A stretch of 64,000 nucleotides of DNA, from NCBI RefSeq assembly GCF_000213655.1, contig NC_015554.1, forward strand, positions 3,782,001-3,846,000. The letters run 5' to 3'. The stretch's first letter is position 1; every line of letters starts with the position of its first letter. Of this stretch, positions 57,257 through 64,000 are shown piece by piece. Under the pieces are notes generated by a model, which saw nothing but the letters and a program-made list of their open reading frames with translations, searched no databases and had not been told where the DNA came from. The DNA comes from Alteromonas naphthalenivorans. GTDB lineage: Bacteria > Pseudomonadota > Gammaproteobacteria > Enterobacterales > Alteromonadaceae. The position numbers were made by a program, and so were the translations under genes.

Positions 57257-58021
57257 CTAACTTGAGTGATCGCCATCAGTCAAGGAATTTAGTTTTTTTC
57301 GCATCGATTCGCCTTTTAATTCCAACTTTATTGCTCCGTGAACAAGCCGATCTAGGATCGCATCAGCATGTGTCGATTCTCCGATCATTTCATACCAATT
57401 TTCTATCGGTAATTGGCTGGCAATTAAGGTCGATTTTGTGTCATATCTCGCATCAATTAATTCCAGTAAATCACTGCGTTGTTGAGCTGTTAATGGCTCT
57501 AATCCCCAATCATCTAGGATCAGTAAATTGGCAGAGCTAAGCTTGTTGATCAGTTTTCGATAACTACCATCGGCTTGCGCTAAGAACATCTTTTCTAATA
57601 GCTCTTTAAGCCTAAAATAATAAACGCTACTCCCTTGTTGGCAGTGGTTTTGACCAAGCGCGCAAGCGAGGTAAGTTTTGCCACACCCCGTTGCGCCCGT
57701 GATCAAGATGTTTTGATGAAGGCGAAGCCATTCACCTTGTGCTAATGAACGGATCTGAGTTTTATCGAGTTGTCGTGCTGCGCCATAGTTTAGTTGAGCC
57801 AGTGTGCCGCCAACTCTGAACTTTGCTTGACGAGTTAAGCGATCAATTTTACGCTGGTCACGCTGTGTTATTTCATGCTCAAGCAATAAACTTAGCCGCT
57901 CTTCGAAACTTTGTTCTACGTATAGATTGGGTTGCTCATATTGCTGCAATAGTGCATCACGTATACCGCTTAGCTTTAAGTTACTTAACTGGTTATTGAC
58001 TTGTTGATTGATATTTTGCAT
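57257..58021 (-). CDS. istB: IstB helper ATPase of the IS21 element
   Basis: The 254-residue protein is a DnaC-like AAA+ ATPase with Walker A ITGATGCGKTYLA and Walker B NLLILDDWG, and a C-terminal ILDRLVHGA stretch. It supports the IstA transposase in target capture. It lies just after istA and appears intact. Confidence 0.9.
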   Translation of the reverse strand: MQNINQQVNNQLSNLKLSGIRDALLQQYEQPNLYVEQSFEERLSLLLEHEITQRDQRKIDRLTRQAKFRVGGTLAQLNYGAARQLDKTQIRSLAQGEWLRLHQNILITGATGCGKTYLACALGQNHCQQGSSVYYFRLKELLEKMFLAQADGSYRKLINKLSSANLLILDDWGLEPLTAQQRSDLLELIDARYDTKSTLIASQLPIENWYEMIGESTHADAILDRLVHGAIKLELKGESMRKKLNSLTDGDHSS

Positions 58022-58049
58022 AAGATTTCCTTTGGTTTGTTAGTTTTGA

Positions 58050-59612
58050 TTAATGGTAATAGTTGTTGCCGCGGATATTTTTATGATCAATATCTTGTAG
58101 TAAATCACCTTGAGCTTGTGGCAAGGGTTGCTTATCCAAGCCCTTTTCTAAAATGTTTTTTACTTGTTTTACGCGAGTAACACCTGTGGCTAATGCGCGA
58201 TGACAGGCTGCTTCAAGACGTTGGTCAGTAAACTTCTTACCTAGGCTTAATAACCCCATACAAGCACGGTAGCTTTGTTCTGGATGCTTTTTAGCTTGCA
58301 TCAATTGCATAACAAACTGCTCCGTTGAACCACCGAACTTAGCTGCCCAACGCTCGAACCGTTGTGGTGTCCATTGCTGCTGCTTTTGATGAGCTATTGG
58401 CATATGTAGATCAAGCGTAGTGTGTGCACCTTCTCGGTGTGATCTTGGATGAACGGCTACTTGAACACCCTGATGGTAAAGTGTCACCAGTTGACCTGTG
58501 GCATGGGCTTCAAGCTTTTGTTTGATCAAGGTATGAGGTACTGAGTAGTAGTGTTTTTCAACTTCGACATGATAATCAATATGCACGCTTACTTGTTTGA
58601 CTAAGGTGTAACTGTAAGCCTGTGTGGGTAGTGGTTTGAGAGCAGGTTTATCAATGGATTCAAACTGACTGAGCCTTGAACCAGGGTGCTTCTTCATTTT
58701 CCGCTGGTTTAAGTCGACAAGCAGTTTTTGTATCTTTAGGTTTAATTGGCGCAAGCTAAAGAAGCTTTCATTGCGAAGCCGTGCCATTATCCAGCGTTCG
58801 ACAATTTGCACACCCACTTCTGCTTTGGCTTTATCCTTGGGCTTATAAGGTCTAGCAGGCACAATGACCGTATTGTAGTGTGTCGCCAATTGTTGGTAGG
58901 TTGGATTTAAATCAGGCTCATATCGACAAGGTTTAGTTACCGCACTTTTTAAGTTGTCAGGGATTACCAGCTCTGGCACACCACCAAGAAACTCAAAACA
59001 ACGAGCATGACTCATCACCCAATCTTCTAGCTTTTGGCTATACGTTGCCTCCGCATACGTATAATTAGATGCGCCCATAACTGCGACAAACACTTGAGCT
59101 GTACGGTATTCACCTGTACTAGCATCAACAATATTCATAGTTGGGCCGCAGTAATCAACAAACAGTTTTTCACCTGCTTTATGGTTTTGTCGCATGGACG
59201 GTTTTTTGACATTTAAGCCATGCCTTGTACTGTCGGCAGAAGTGGGTGTAACTGTAAAATCCTTCCTCGTGTCGCTCTTTGTATTCTTGCCAAAGCAGCA
59301 ATAGCGTCATGGTTTTGGGTCGCAGCTCCTGCTGAACTAACAACCAGTCAGGATACTAAAGCCTTTTAGTCGGGGCTTTGTTTTGAAGAATGCTCGTTGC
59401 AGAGAATGATCATCCCATTTTTCATCAAGTGGCCAGCAAGTGATACCTAACTCTGCTGATTTACAGGCATATTTAGAAACAATTGAAGGTGAAATAGATA
59501 AGCTGTTTGCTATCTTTCGATGACTGAGTTTACAGTCGTATTTTAGTCTTAAAATCTCTTTAAGTTTACGCATTGAAATAGGTGCCGTTGGCATGGTTAT
59601 TCTCATCATCAA
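58050..59612 (-). pseudogene. istA: IstA transposase broken by two frameshifts
   Basis: An N-terminal frame (59337-59612) with an HTH (HRKIANSLSISPSIVSKYA) ends early where FSILTGC replaces the expected YPDWLL, consistent with one lost base near 59350-59360. The middle frame reads [20 protein letters not shown]. It is lost again at a run of six T's (59203-59208) by one extra base. The C-terminal part (58050-59195) has the DDE integrase domain with [21 protein letters not shown] and a later KAKAEVGVQ. Together they spell a full IstA. Confidence 0.85.
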
Positions 59613-59834
59613 AAATGAAAAGGATAACGGTTAAAAACACCTACTGGATAGACAAAAATGAGTATAAATTGAACGATACCATTCAAGCCGATCACTCAAT
59701 ACCATTTTGACCAAAAAGTGATCTGCATCGATGGTATTGAGTGATCGCGATGGATAGTATTAGGTGATCGGCTTAGATGGTATTAGGTGATCGCGATGCA
59801 TGAGAATATGCAAAAATATGCGCGCAAATGCTAC

Positions 59835-59902
59835 AGGCCGCTGCGGAGGCTGTGTAGGGACGAGTTTACGAGTCTTACACAGCCTCCGCGAGCGGACGGC
59901 CT
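59835..59902. repeat. Strong 14-bp stem hairpin with extended base
   Basis: GCGGAGGCTGTGTA (59843-59856) pairs perfectly with TACACAGCCTCCGC (59876-59889), and AGGCC/GGCCT at the base extend the stem with small bulges. It lies near a resolvase and an RHH gene, so it could be a recombination, origin or transfer site. Confidence 0.7.
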
Positions 59903-59959
59903 TTAGCGCGAAGCGGTGAAGGCGCTATGAAAAGGGCAATTGCTCCTGATGCCCTTTTC

Positions 59960-59979
59960 CCAAAGGGGGTGGGTTGCCC
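59960..59979 (-). repeat. Right arm of the 20-bp inverted repeat
   Basis: This is the exact reverse complement of 57130-57149. With the left arm it encloses the IS21 element and the hairpin at 59835. Confidence 0.85.
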
Positions 59980-60044
59980 GATGGCACGGTGTTAAATTTA
60001 GGCTGGGATAAGCGAAAAGAGGGGAAGGTGTGACGTAGTCACAC

Positions 60045-60470
60045 TTAGCATTTTTTACGTTGCTTTGCTCGATTTGCAACAGGAGGTTTTACCTCGTGGT
60101 AGCGGTCCTGTATGAGCATTGCCAGATAATCTTTTAAAGTCATATCTTCAGCTGCTGCCAGATCTTTCAGGTCACTATAGACGTCCCTATCAAGCTCAAT
60201 GGAAAGAACATCTTTATTACGCCTTGACCTCTTTTTTCGGAGGGCTGCTCTTAGGGAATTGACTTGTTTATCTTGAAGGTAATTTTTGCACCAGGTATCC
60301 AATTCTTTTGCTGCTGATTCATCGTTAAAGTTTATAGAGCGGAACAAGGCCTTTACCTCATCTTCTTTTTTTAAATCATCGAAGATGAGGTAGGCTGAAT
60401 CGTTCTGAAGCTTATTGAATATATAAGCCCCAGCGTCTTTTTTGTTTTCGGTCGTTATAGAAAAGCGCAT
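60045..60470 (-). CDS. Ribbon-helix-helix DNA-binding protein, possible plasmid-type partition or copy-control regulator
   Basis: The ATG at 60470 follows AGGATG; the longer frame upstream overlaps the operators. The 141-residue protein has a C-terminal RHH-like motif VLSIELDRDVYSDLKDLAA followed by KDYLAMLIQDRY and a basic tail. Its N-terminus (FSITTENKKDAGAYIFNKLQ) is partly copied in damaged form upstream at about 60650-60780. Palindromes just before its start suggest autoregulation. It could belong to a plasmid-like maintenance module with the nearby resolvase. Confidence 0.65.
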   Translation of the reverse strand: MRFSITTENKKDAGAYIFNKLQNDSAYLIFDDLKKEDEVKALFRSINFNDESAAKELDTWCKNYLQDKQVNSLRAALRKKRSRRNKDVLSIELDRDVYSDLKDLAAAEDMTLKDYLAMLIQDRYHEVKPPVANRAKQRKKC

Positions 60471-60483
60471 GAGCATCCTAGTT

Positions 60484-60552
60484 TGTGACAGTGTCACAGA
60501 GTATAGCGCCACCTGTGACAATGTCACATTAAAATTAGGCATGCCTAATTTT
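60484..60552. promoter_or_regulatory. Operator cluster upstream of the RHH gene
   Basis: TGTGACA-N-TGTCACA occurs at 60484-60498 and 60514-60528, exactly 30 bp apart (about three helical turns). A perfect palindrome containing AATTAGGCATGCCTAATT follows at 60531-60552. Spacing and position suit a dimeric autoregulator. Confidence 0.7.
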
Positions 60553-60649
60553 AAAACCACACATCGAATATAGACAATTTTAGCTTTGGTGCTATTGCGC
60601 GCGGAAACGTTAGCCCTTATAGCCAAAAAGGAGTCTTTAGCCTTATCCG

Positions 60650-60800
60650 CTTTTCCTAAATCCTCGATATCGAGATAGGTCGGCTCGTTCTTGAGTTGAT
60701 TGAAGATATATAAGCAAGCATAATTTTTTCGTCAGCTATAGAGCATATGTATTCCGCGATACTGTAGCGATACTACATTGAAATTAGGCATGCCTAATTT
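60650..60800 (-). pseudogene. Decayed duplicate of the RHH gene 5' end and promoter
   Basis: The stretch resembles 60365-60552 with many changes: the part like GATGAGGTAGGC, the part like TTGAATATATAAGC, and the same palindrome (60781-60800). It cannot encode the protein. A tandem duplication followed by decay explains it. Confidence 0.5.
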
Positions 60801-60976
60801 TGAAAATATCCTTAGAGCATAGACAATCTTGCCTATGATAGTTTTGTACGATGAAGCGTTAAAAAAACGAACATTTTCTTTCAATCAAGTATCTTCAAGT
60901 TTAAGGGTGCGCTTTTATTGAGATCGCGTAAAACAACTCGTAAAGTATTTAATGTAAAGAAATAGGACGTTTGTTT

Positions 60977-61525
60977 ATGAGAATTGGATATGCACGTGTT
61001 AGCTCTGAACTACAAAGTGAAAACGCTCAACTCGACGCGCTAGCTAACTGTGGATGTGAAAGAATTTATCACGAGAAGATATCTGGAAAAGGAACAAAGC
61101 GTCCTGAATTAATACGTTTGCTTGATTCTATTCGTACTGGTGACACAGTAATAGTACAGAGGCTTGATCGGTTGGGCCGCTCTTTATCCGATTTGATTAA
61201 CCTGCTAAGTGCTTTTAAACAGAAAAACGTAGAATTTATTAGTCTGAATGAAAATATAGATACAAGTAGCGCGACTGGAGAGTTGATTTTTCATATGATT
61301 GGAGCTATCGCACAGTTTGAAAGACGACTTATTTCAGAACGAACTAAGGTTGGACTTGAGGCGGCAAAGGTGAGAGGGCGAAAAGGAGGCAGAAAGCCTA
61401 AATTAACACATTCAGATGTAAAGAAAGCACGAGCTATGCTTTCGTCGGGCGAAGTATCAAAAGCCGAGGTCGCTCAGCACTTTAAAGTGAGTAGACCAAC
61501 TCTTAACAAGGCATTAGAAAAATAA
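60977..61525 (+). CDS. Serine recombinase, resolvase/invertase type
   Basis: The ATG at 60977 gives MRIGYARVSSELQSENAQLDAL. The catalytic serine is Ser10 in ARVSS, and the Arg motif RLDRLGRSLSDL follows. The C-terminal helix-turn-helix is LTHSDVKKARAML plus KAEVAQHFKVSRPTLNKAL. The 182 residues match small resolvases and Hin/Gin-type invertases. It could resolve plasmid dimers or invert a segment; nearby inverted repeats are noted. GGAC lies upstream. Confidence 0.85.
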   Translation: MRIGYARVSSELQSENAQLDALANCGCERIYHEKISGKGTKRPELIRLLDSIRTGDTVIVQRLDRLGRSLSDLINLLSAFKQKNVEFISLNENIDTSSATGELIFHMIGAIAQFERRLISERTKVGLEAAKVRGRKGGRKPKLTHSDVKKARAMLSSGEVSKAEVAQHFKVSRPTLNKALEK

Positions 61526-61685
61526 GCGTCCTCTATATCACTTGCATTGAAGGACCAAACTGGGAGGGAAGTGCGTTTCCCAAACTTCATGATTTATCTG
61601 TATATCTCTTTTACGCCATAGGAGGTTTTGAATTGAAGGTACTAAGCTATATAATATTGCGATTTTGGTTTTAGTTGGTTTTGCT

Positions 61686-62237
61686 ATGTATTTAAATGAC
61701 GCCGATATTAGACCAAGTTTGATTGATTTCTTAAGTTCTAAATCAAAAAAGCCAAGGTGTATTTTACAAGAGTTACATGTGCATCGTGGAAACGCGATCG
61801 CGGATGTTGTCACTATTCATTCGGAAGCCCATTGTTACGAAATCAAAGGTGATAAAGATAAGATTGCTCGTTTGACTAGGCAGGGTGATTTCTATAATAA
61901 AGTATTTAGTAAAATTACTCTCGTCACGACACAACGTAAACTTCAAGAAGCTCTAGAAAAGACCCCGAAATTCTGGGGAATTGTCGTGGCGTACGAGATT
62001 AGAGGTATAGTCAAGTTCAAATATGTTCGAAAAACTAGTACGAATCCTTTTTTTAACAAAGAACTTGCTCTAGCAACCCTGTGGAAGAGCGAGTTAACAA
62101 ATGTAAATGAGGAATTAAGTCTAGATATACCTGAAAAAATAAACAAGCGAGATTTTGCTTTAGAGCTTTCAGAGCGGATGAATAAGATCCAAACAAATCG
62201 ATGGATTGCAGAATCACTTTTATCTAGGTTAGCTTAA
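61686..62237 (+). CDS. sce7726-family protein
   Basis: The ATG at 61686 begins MYLNDADIRPSLIDFL; an earlier frame start lacks support. The 183-residue protein has LHVHRGNAIADVVTIHSEAH and CYEIKGDKDKIARL, the pattern of the sce7726 family, which resembles a restriction-type nuclease fold (D...ExK in YEIKGD). Genes of this family often sit with beta-family and ImmA/IrrE genes, as here, though this one is on the opposite strand. Defence or toxin-type roles are suspected, not known. Confidence 0.7.
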   Translation: MYLNDADIRPSLIDFLSSKSKKPRCILQELHVHRGNAIADVVTIHSEAHCYEIKGDKDKIARLTRQGDFYNKVFSKITLVTTQRKLQEALEKTPKFWGIVVAYEIRGIVKFKYVRKTSTNPFFNKELALATLWKSELTNVNEELSLDIPEKINKRDFALELSERMNKIQTNRWIAESLLSRLA

Positions 62238-62395
62238 AGAGTCTAGGCATATACTCATTACCTGCCAAACGGGCAAAAATTTCCCCTTTGTCAGACTGTA
62301 CTAGCTCAGACCTAATCTAACAGTTACCCTGTTATACAAGTGCCAGTATCAAATTAGATTTAAACTAAATTCTTCTCATCTAATTCAGTTAGGCA

Positions 62396-63451
62396 TTATA
62401 CAGGGTAGTCGTTAATCATATATGTCATATGCGCATTTATCAGATACTTTCCTATTGAATGAGGTAATGCGTCAGCTCCAACACTTCGAGATTTATCCTC
62501 TAAATACTTATCACCAAACGAGTAATTTCTCTTTCGGAAGAATGCATAAGAGACAAGCTTTTTACACATGTCATCATATTGCTTTGCCCCTCTTGGGTGA
62601 GTTTCTATAGCTCCACCACGTAGAAAATGATGTTTATTTTTATAAGAGTATATAACTTTAGGAGTCATCACTTTCCGTAAAGCATTTTGAGGTATGTTCA
62701 CGTCGGAATAATTTGGTGAAATAACAGTGTAATCACCAAATTCCAATTCCAAAGAAAGCTCTTGATTTACCAGATCAAACACTTCGCATTCAACTCTAGC
62801 CAAGGTCTCTTCTGTACAAACAGAAAGTATATCTGCGATTGATGGGGAAATTGAAGAACCAGTTATTATTATCTTATCAAATCTGTGTTCCTGTACTATC
62901 AACTTAATGAACATAATCAACCTGTTAGATAGTTCGACGGAATCCGCTCCTATACAGAGCCTACAATCTAGAATTAAATGAAACTTATCGAACTTTTCTC
63001 CCATGTCGGCTATTAAGTCTGAAATTTCATCTTCAATAAGATTGTAACTCACGAAGTCATCTTGATTTAAGCGGATCGCCACTGTGTCACTAATAACTAA
63101 TGAGCTGAGTACAGAGTTATTCCTAGAATCTGTGCGGTCAAGCCCGACAACTGGGATGAAATCGATCTTCTGGAAGGTATCTATTAGAAATTCATAAACG
63201 ATAGCTCCTTGTATCCGGATTGAATCGTCAATATCGTAGTCATCTATATAGAAGCCATTAGCTCTTTTAAAGTTAAGCTCGTACTTTCGCACACCTTTGG
63301 TTATCGTATTTTCGAGGTCATTTGCAGTGATATCATTTTTCGTAGCCAAATCAAAGAAAGGTGTTATAGAGCTGAGCTCTGAATCTTCAAGCGCTTTCAA
63401 TGCACCAATTTCAGCAACTTTAAATTTCAAGAACGGCGTATATTTATTCAC
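62396..63451 (-). CDS. T4 beta-family protein
   Basis: A GTG at 63451 is the proposed start, overlapping the ImmA/IrrE stop by 8 bp with GGGAG upstream. The 351-residue protein has VNKYTPFLKFKVAEIGALKA at the start, and THPRGAKQYDDMC and YSFGDKYLED later. It fits the beta-family (phage T4 beta protein-like) found with ImmA/IrrE and sce7726 genes. The fold suggests a TIM-barrel-like or hydrolase type, unproven. It is translationally coupled to the protease gene. Confidence 0.7.
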   Translation of the reverse strand: MNKYTPFLKFKVAEIGALKALEDSELSSITPFFDLATKNDITANDLENTITKGVRKYELNFKRANGFYIDDYDIDDSIRIQGAIVYEFLIDTFQKIDFIPVVGLDRTDSRNNSVLSSLVISDTVAIRLNQDDFVSYNLIEDEISDLIADMGEKFDKFHLILDCRLCIGADSVELSNRLIMFIKLIVQEHRFDKIIITGSSISPSIADILSVCTEETLARVECEVFDLVNQELSLELEFGDYTVISPNYSDVNIPQNALRKVMTPKVIYSYKNKHHFLRGGAIETHPRGAKQYDDMCKKLVSYAFFRKRNYSFGDKYLEDKSRSVGADALPHSIGKYLINAHMTYMINDYPV

Positions 63452-64000
63452 TGAACAATATCTCCCTCGTATCGATACCACTGGTTAACGAGCTTAATTT
63501 TCTATAGTCATTAATTTCATGTTGAATGCGTCCAGCCACAATCGCTGGATGTACATTATTTTGTTCAGCAAATTTGATAACAGAATCTGCCTGAAGATCT
63601 CGTCGAGCAGGACATGTTCTCCAAATGTTTCTTGGAATAAGTGAGTTAAGAGCAAGTTTGTCTGCTTCTAATTCTGTTAATTCCTCACTTTTTAAATCTA
63701 AATCATCAATGATGTAGCTATCTAGTTGGTCATAATGTAAAGCTACATGAGAGAGTTCGTGCATTAGTGTGAACCAGAAATTATCTAAGCGCTTATAACG
63801 CAAGCTCATTGCGATAACCGGATGGCCACTATCTAACTTAAATACTGCCCCATCTAGCTTTAAACCAACAACTGATGGCTCAACAATAAAAATGATTCCT
63901 CTTGCTGATAAACATTTTTCTAAATTTCTAATATAGCCTGGCTCTGAGTTACCTTTGGCAATGCTTTTTAGGTCAGACTTTGACAGCCCTGTGAAGTCAG
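63444..64000 (-). CDS. ImmA/IrrE-type metallopeptidase (N-terminus cut by window edge)
   Basis: The open frame continues off the right edge. It has a zinc-protease helix LMHELSHVALHYDQL (HExxH) followed by a helix with ELTELEADKLALNSLI, where a Glu may be the third ligand. These are hallmarks of ImmA/IrrE proteases, which cleave repressors or antitoxins. It is coupled to the beta-family gene. The missing N-terminus may be an HTH, as in many such proteins. Confidence 0.8.
   Translation of the reverse strand, partial: DFTGLSKSDLKSIAKGNSEPGYIRNLEKCLSARGIIFIVEPSVVGLKLDGAVFKLDSGHPVIAMSLRYKRLDNFWFTLMHELSHVALHYDQLDSYIIDDLDLKSEELTELEADKLALNSLIPRNIWRTCPARRDLQADSVIKFAEQNNVHPAIVAGRIQHEINDYRKLSSLTSGIDTREILFSE

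Larger units (their letters stand above)
57192..59800 (-). mobile_element. IS21-family insertion sequence
   Basis: The region holds istB and a broken istA in the usual order. Both ends have repeats containing AAGCCGATCAC: two near 57192-57226 and several between 59665 and 59795, some inverted, as expected for IS21 ends with multiple transposase sites. The ends are given to within about 10 bp. istA carries two frameshifts, so the copy is probably inactive unless helped in trans. Confidence 0.8.
59613..60044. other. Gene-free right flank of the IS21 element
   Basis: The 432-bp stretch contains the right IS21 end repeats, a strong hairpin at 59835-59902 and one arm of the 20-bp inverted repeat. 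No gene is supported. Confidence 0.6.
60471..60976. other. Regulatory and duplicated region before the resolvase
   Basis: These 506 bp hold the RHH promoter with its palindromes and a decayed second copy of the same promoter and 5' gene part. The right 120 bp are AT-rich and probably hold the resolvase promoter. Confidence 0.6.

Noticed and set aside
1..64000. CRISPR arrays
   Set aside because: No regular short repeats with unique spacers are present and no cas genes were seen.

Overview
The window looks like a chromosomal accessory region of a marine Alteromonadales gammaproteobacterium, most likely Alteromonas. The reasons are the ordinary left flank (CheY and chemoreceptor, Fur-type iron-uptake block with a TonB receptor, a DUF2986 protein), the modest GC content and the family-level look of the proteins. 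The genus is an inference; no rRNA or intact tRNA is present to confirm it.

Positions 1-8.5 kb are core-like. They hold a CheY-like regulator and a chemoreceptor-like protein, a META-MliC lipoprotein, and a two-component pair next to a PepSY membrane protein and a TonB-dependent receptor, with Fur-box-like sites on both sides. A tandem array of about 126-bp repeats, each carrying a damaged tRNA-Phe 3' end and a terminator, follows at 8.6-9.2 kb. It ends in the first of three identical 45-bp copies of the tRNA-Phe 3' end (9193, 33232, 52940). These copies divide the rest into three tandem islands.

Island A (9.2-33.2 kb) carries a tyrosine integrase, a membrane protein with an OLD-type ATPase/TOPRIM protein, a HEPN-type protein, a broken IS91-family element, a CstB-like persulfide dioxygenase-rhodanese, a LexA-controlled SRAP/umuDC divergon, a possible replication protein, and a recombinase/double-AAA/DUF6641 operon. 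It ends with DUF2787 genes and a two-gene pair resembling the GAPS4a/GAPS4b anti-phage system.

Island B (33.3-52.9 kb) carries a Fic protein, a 370-bp hairpin-dense stretch next to a possible MOBC-type relaxase (a candidate oriT), small membrane proteins, and a four-gene operon of type III restriction-modification genes with an SNF2 helicase and a DUF4391 protein. Two tyrosine recombinases lie at its right end. The last reads through the tRNA-derived attachment core, so its C-terminus depends on what lies beyond the junction.

Island C (53 kb to beyond the window) starts with about 480 bp of dense nested hairpins that looks like a large structured RNA, followed by a NYN-domain nuclease-like gene and a membrane protein. 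This is the best candidate for an undescribed system here. Then come another recombinase with a small HTH gene, an IS21-family element with a frameshifted istA inside perfect 20-bp inverted repeats, a ribbon-helix-helix gene with palindromic operators, a serine resolvase, and an ImmA/IrrE-beta-sce7726 cluster running off the right end. Most of the cargo is defence, DNA repair and mobility genes.
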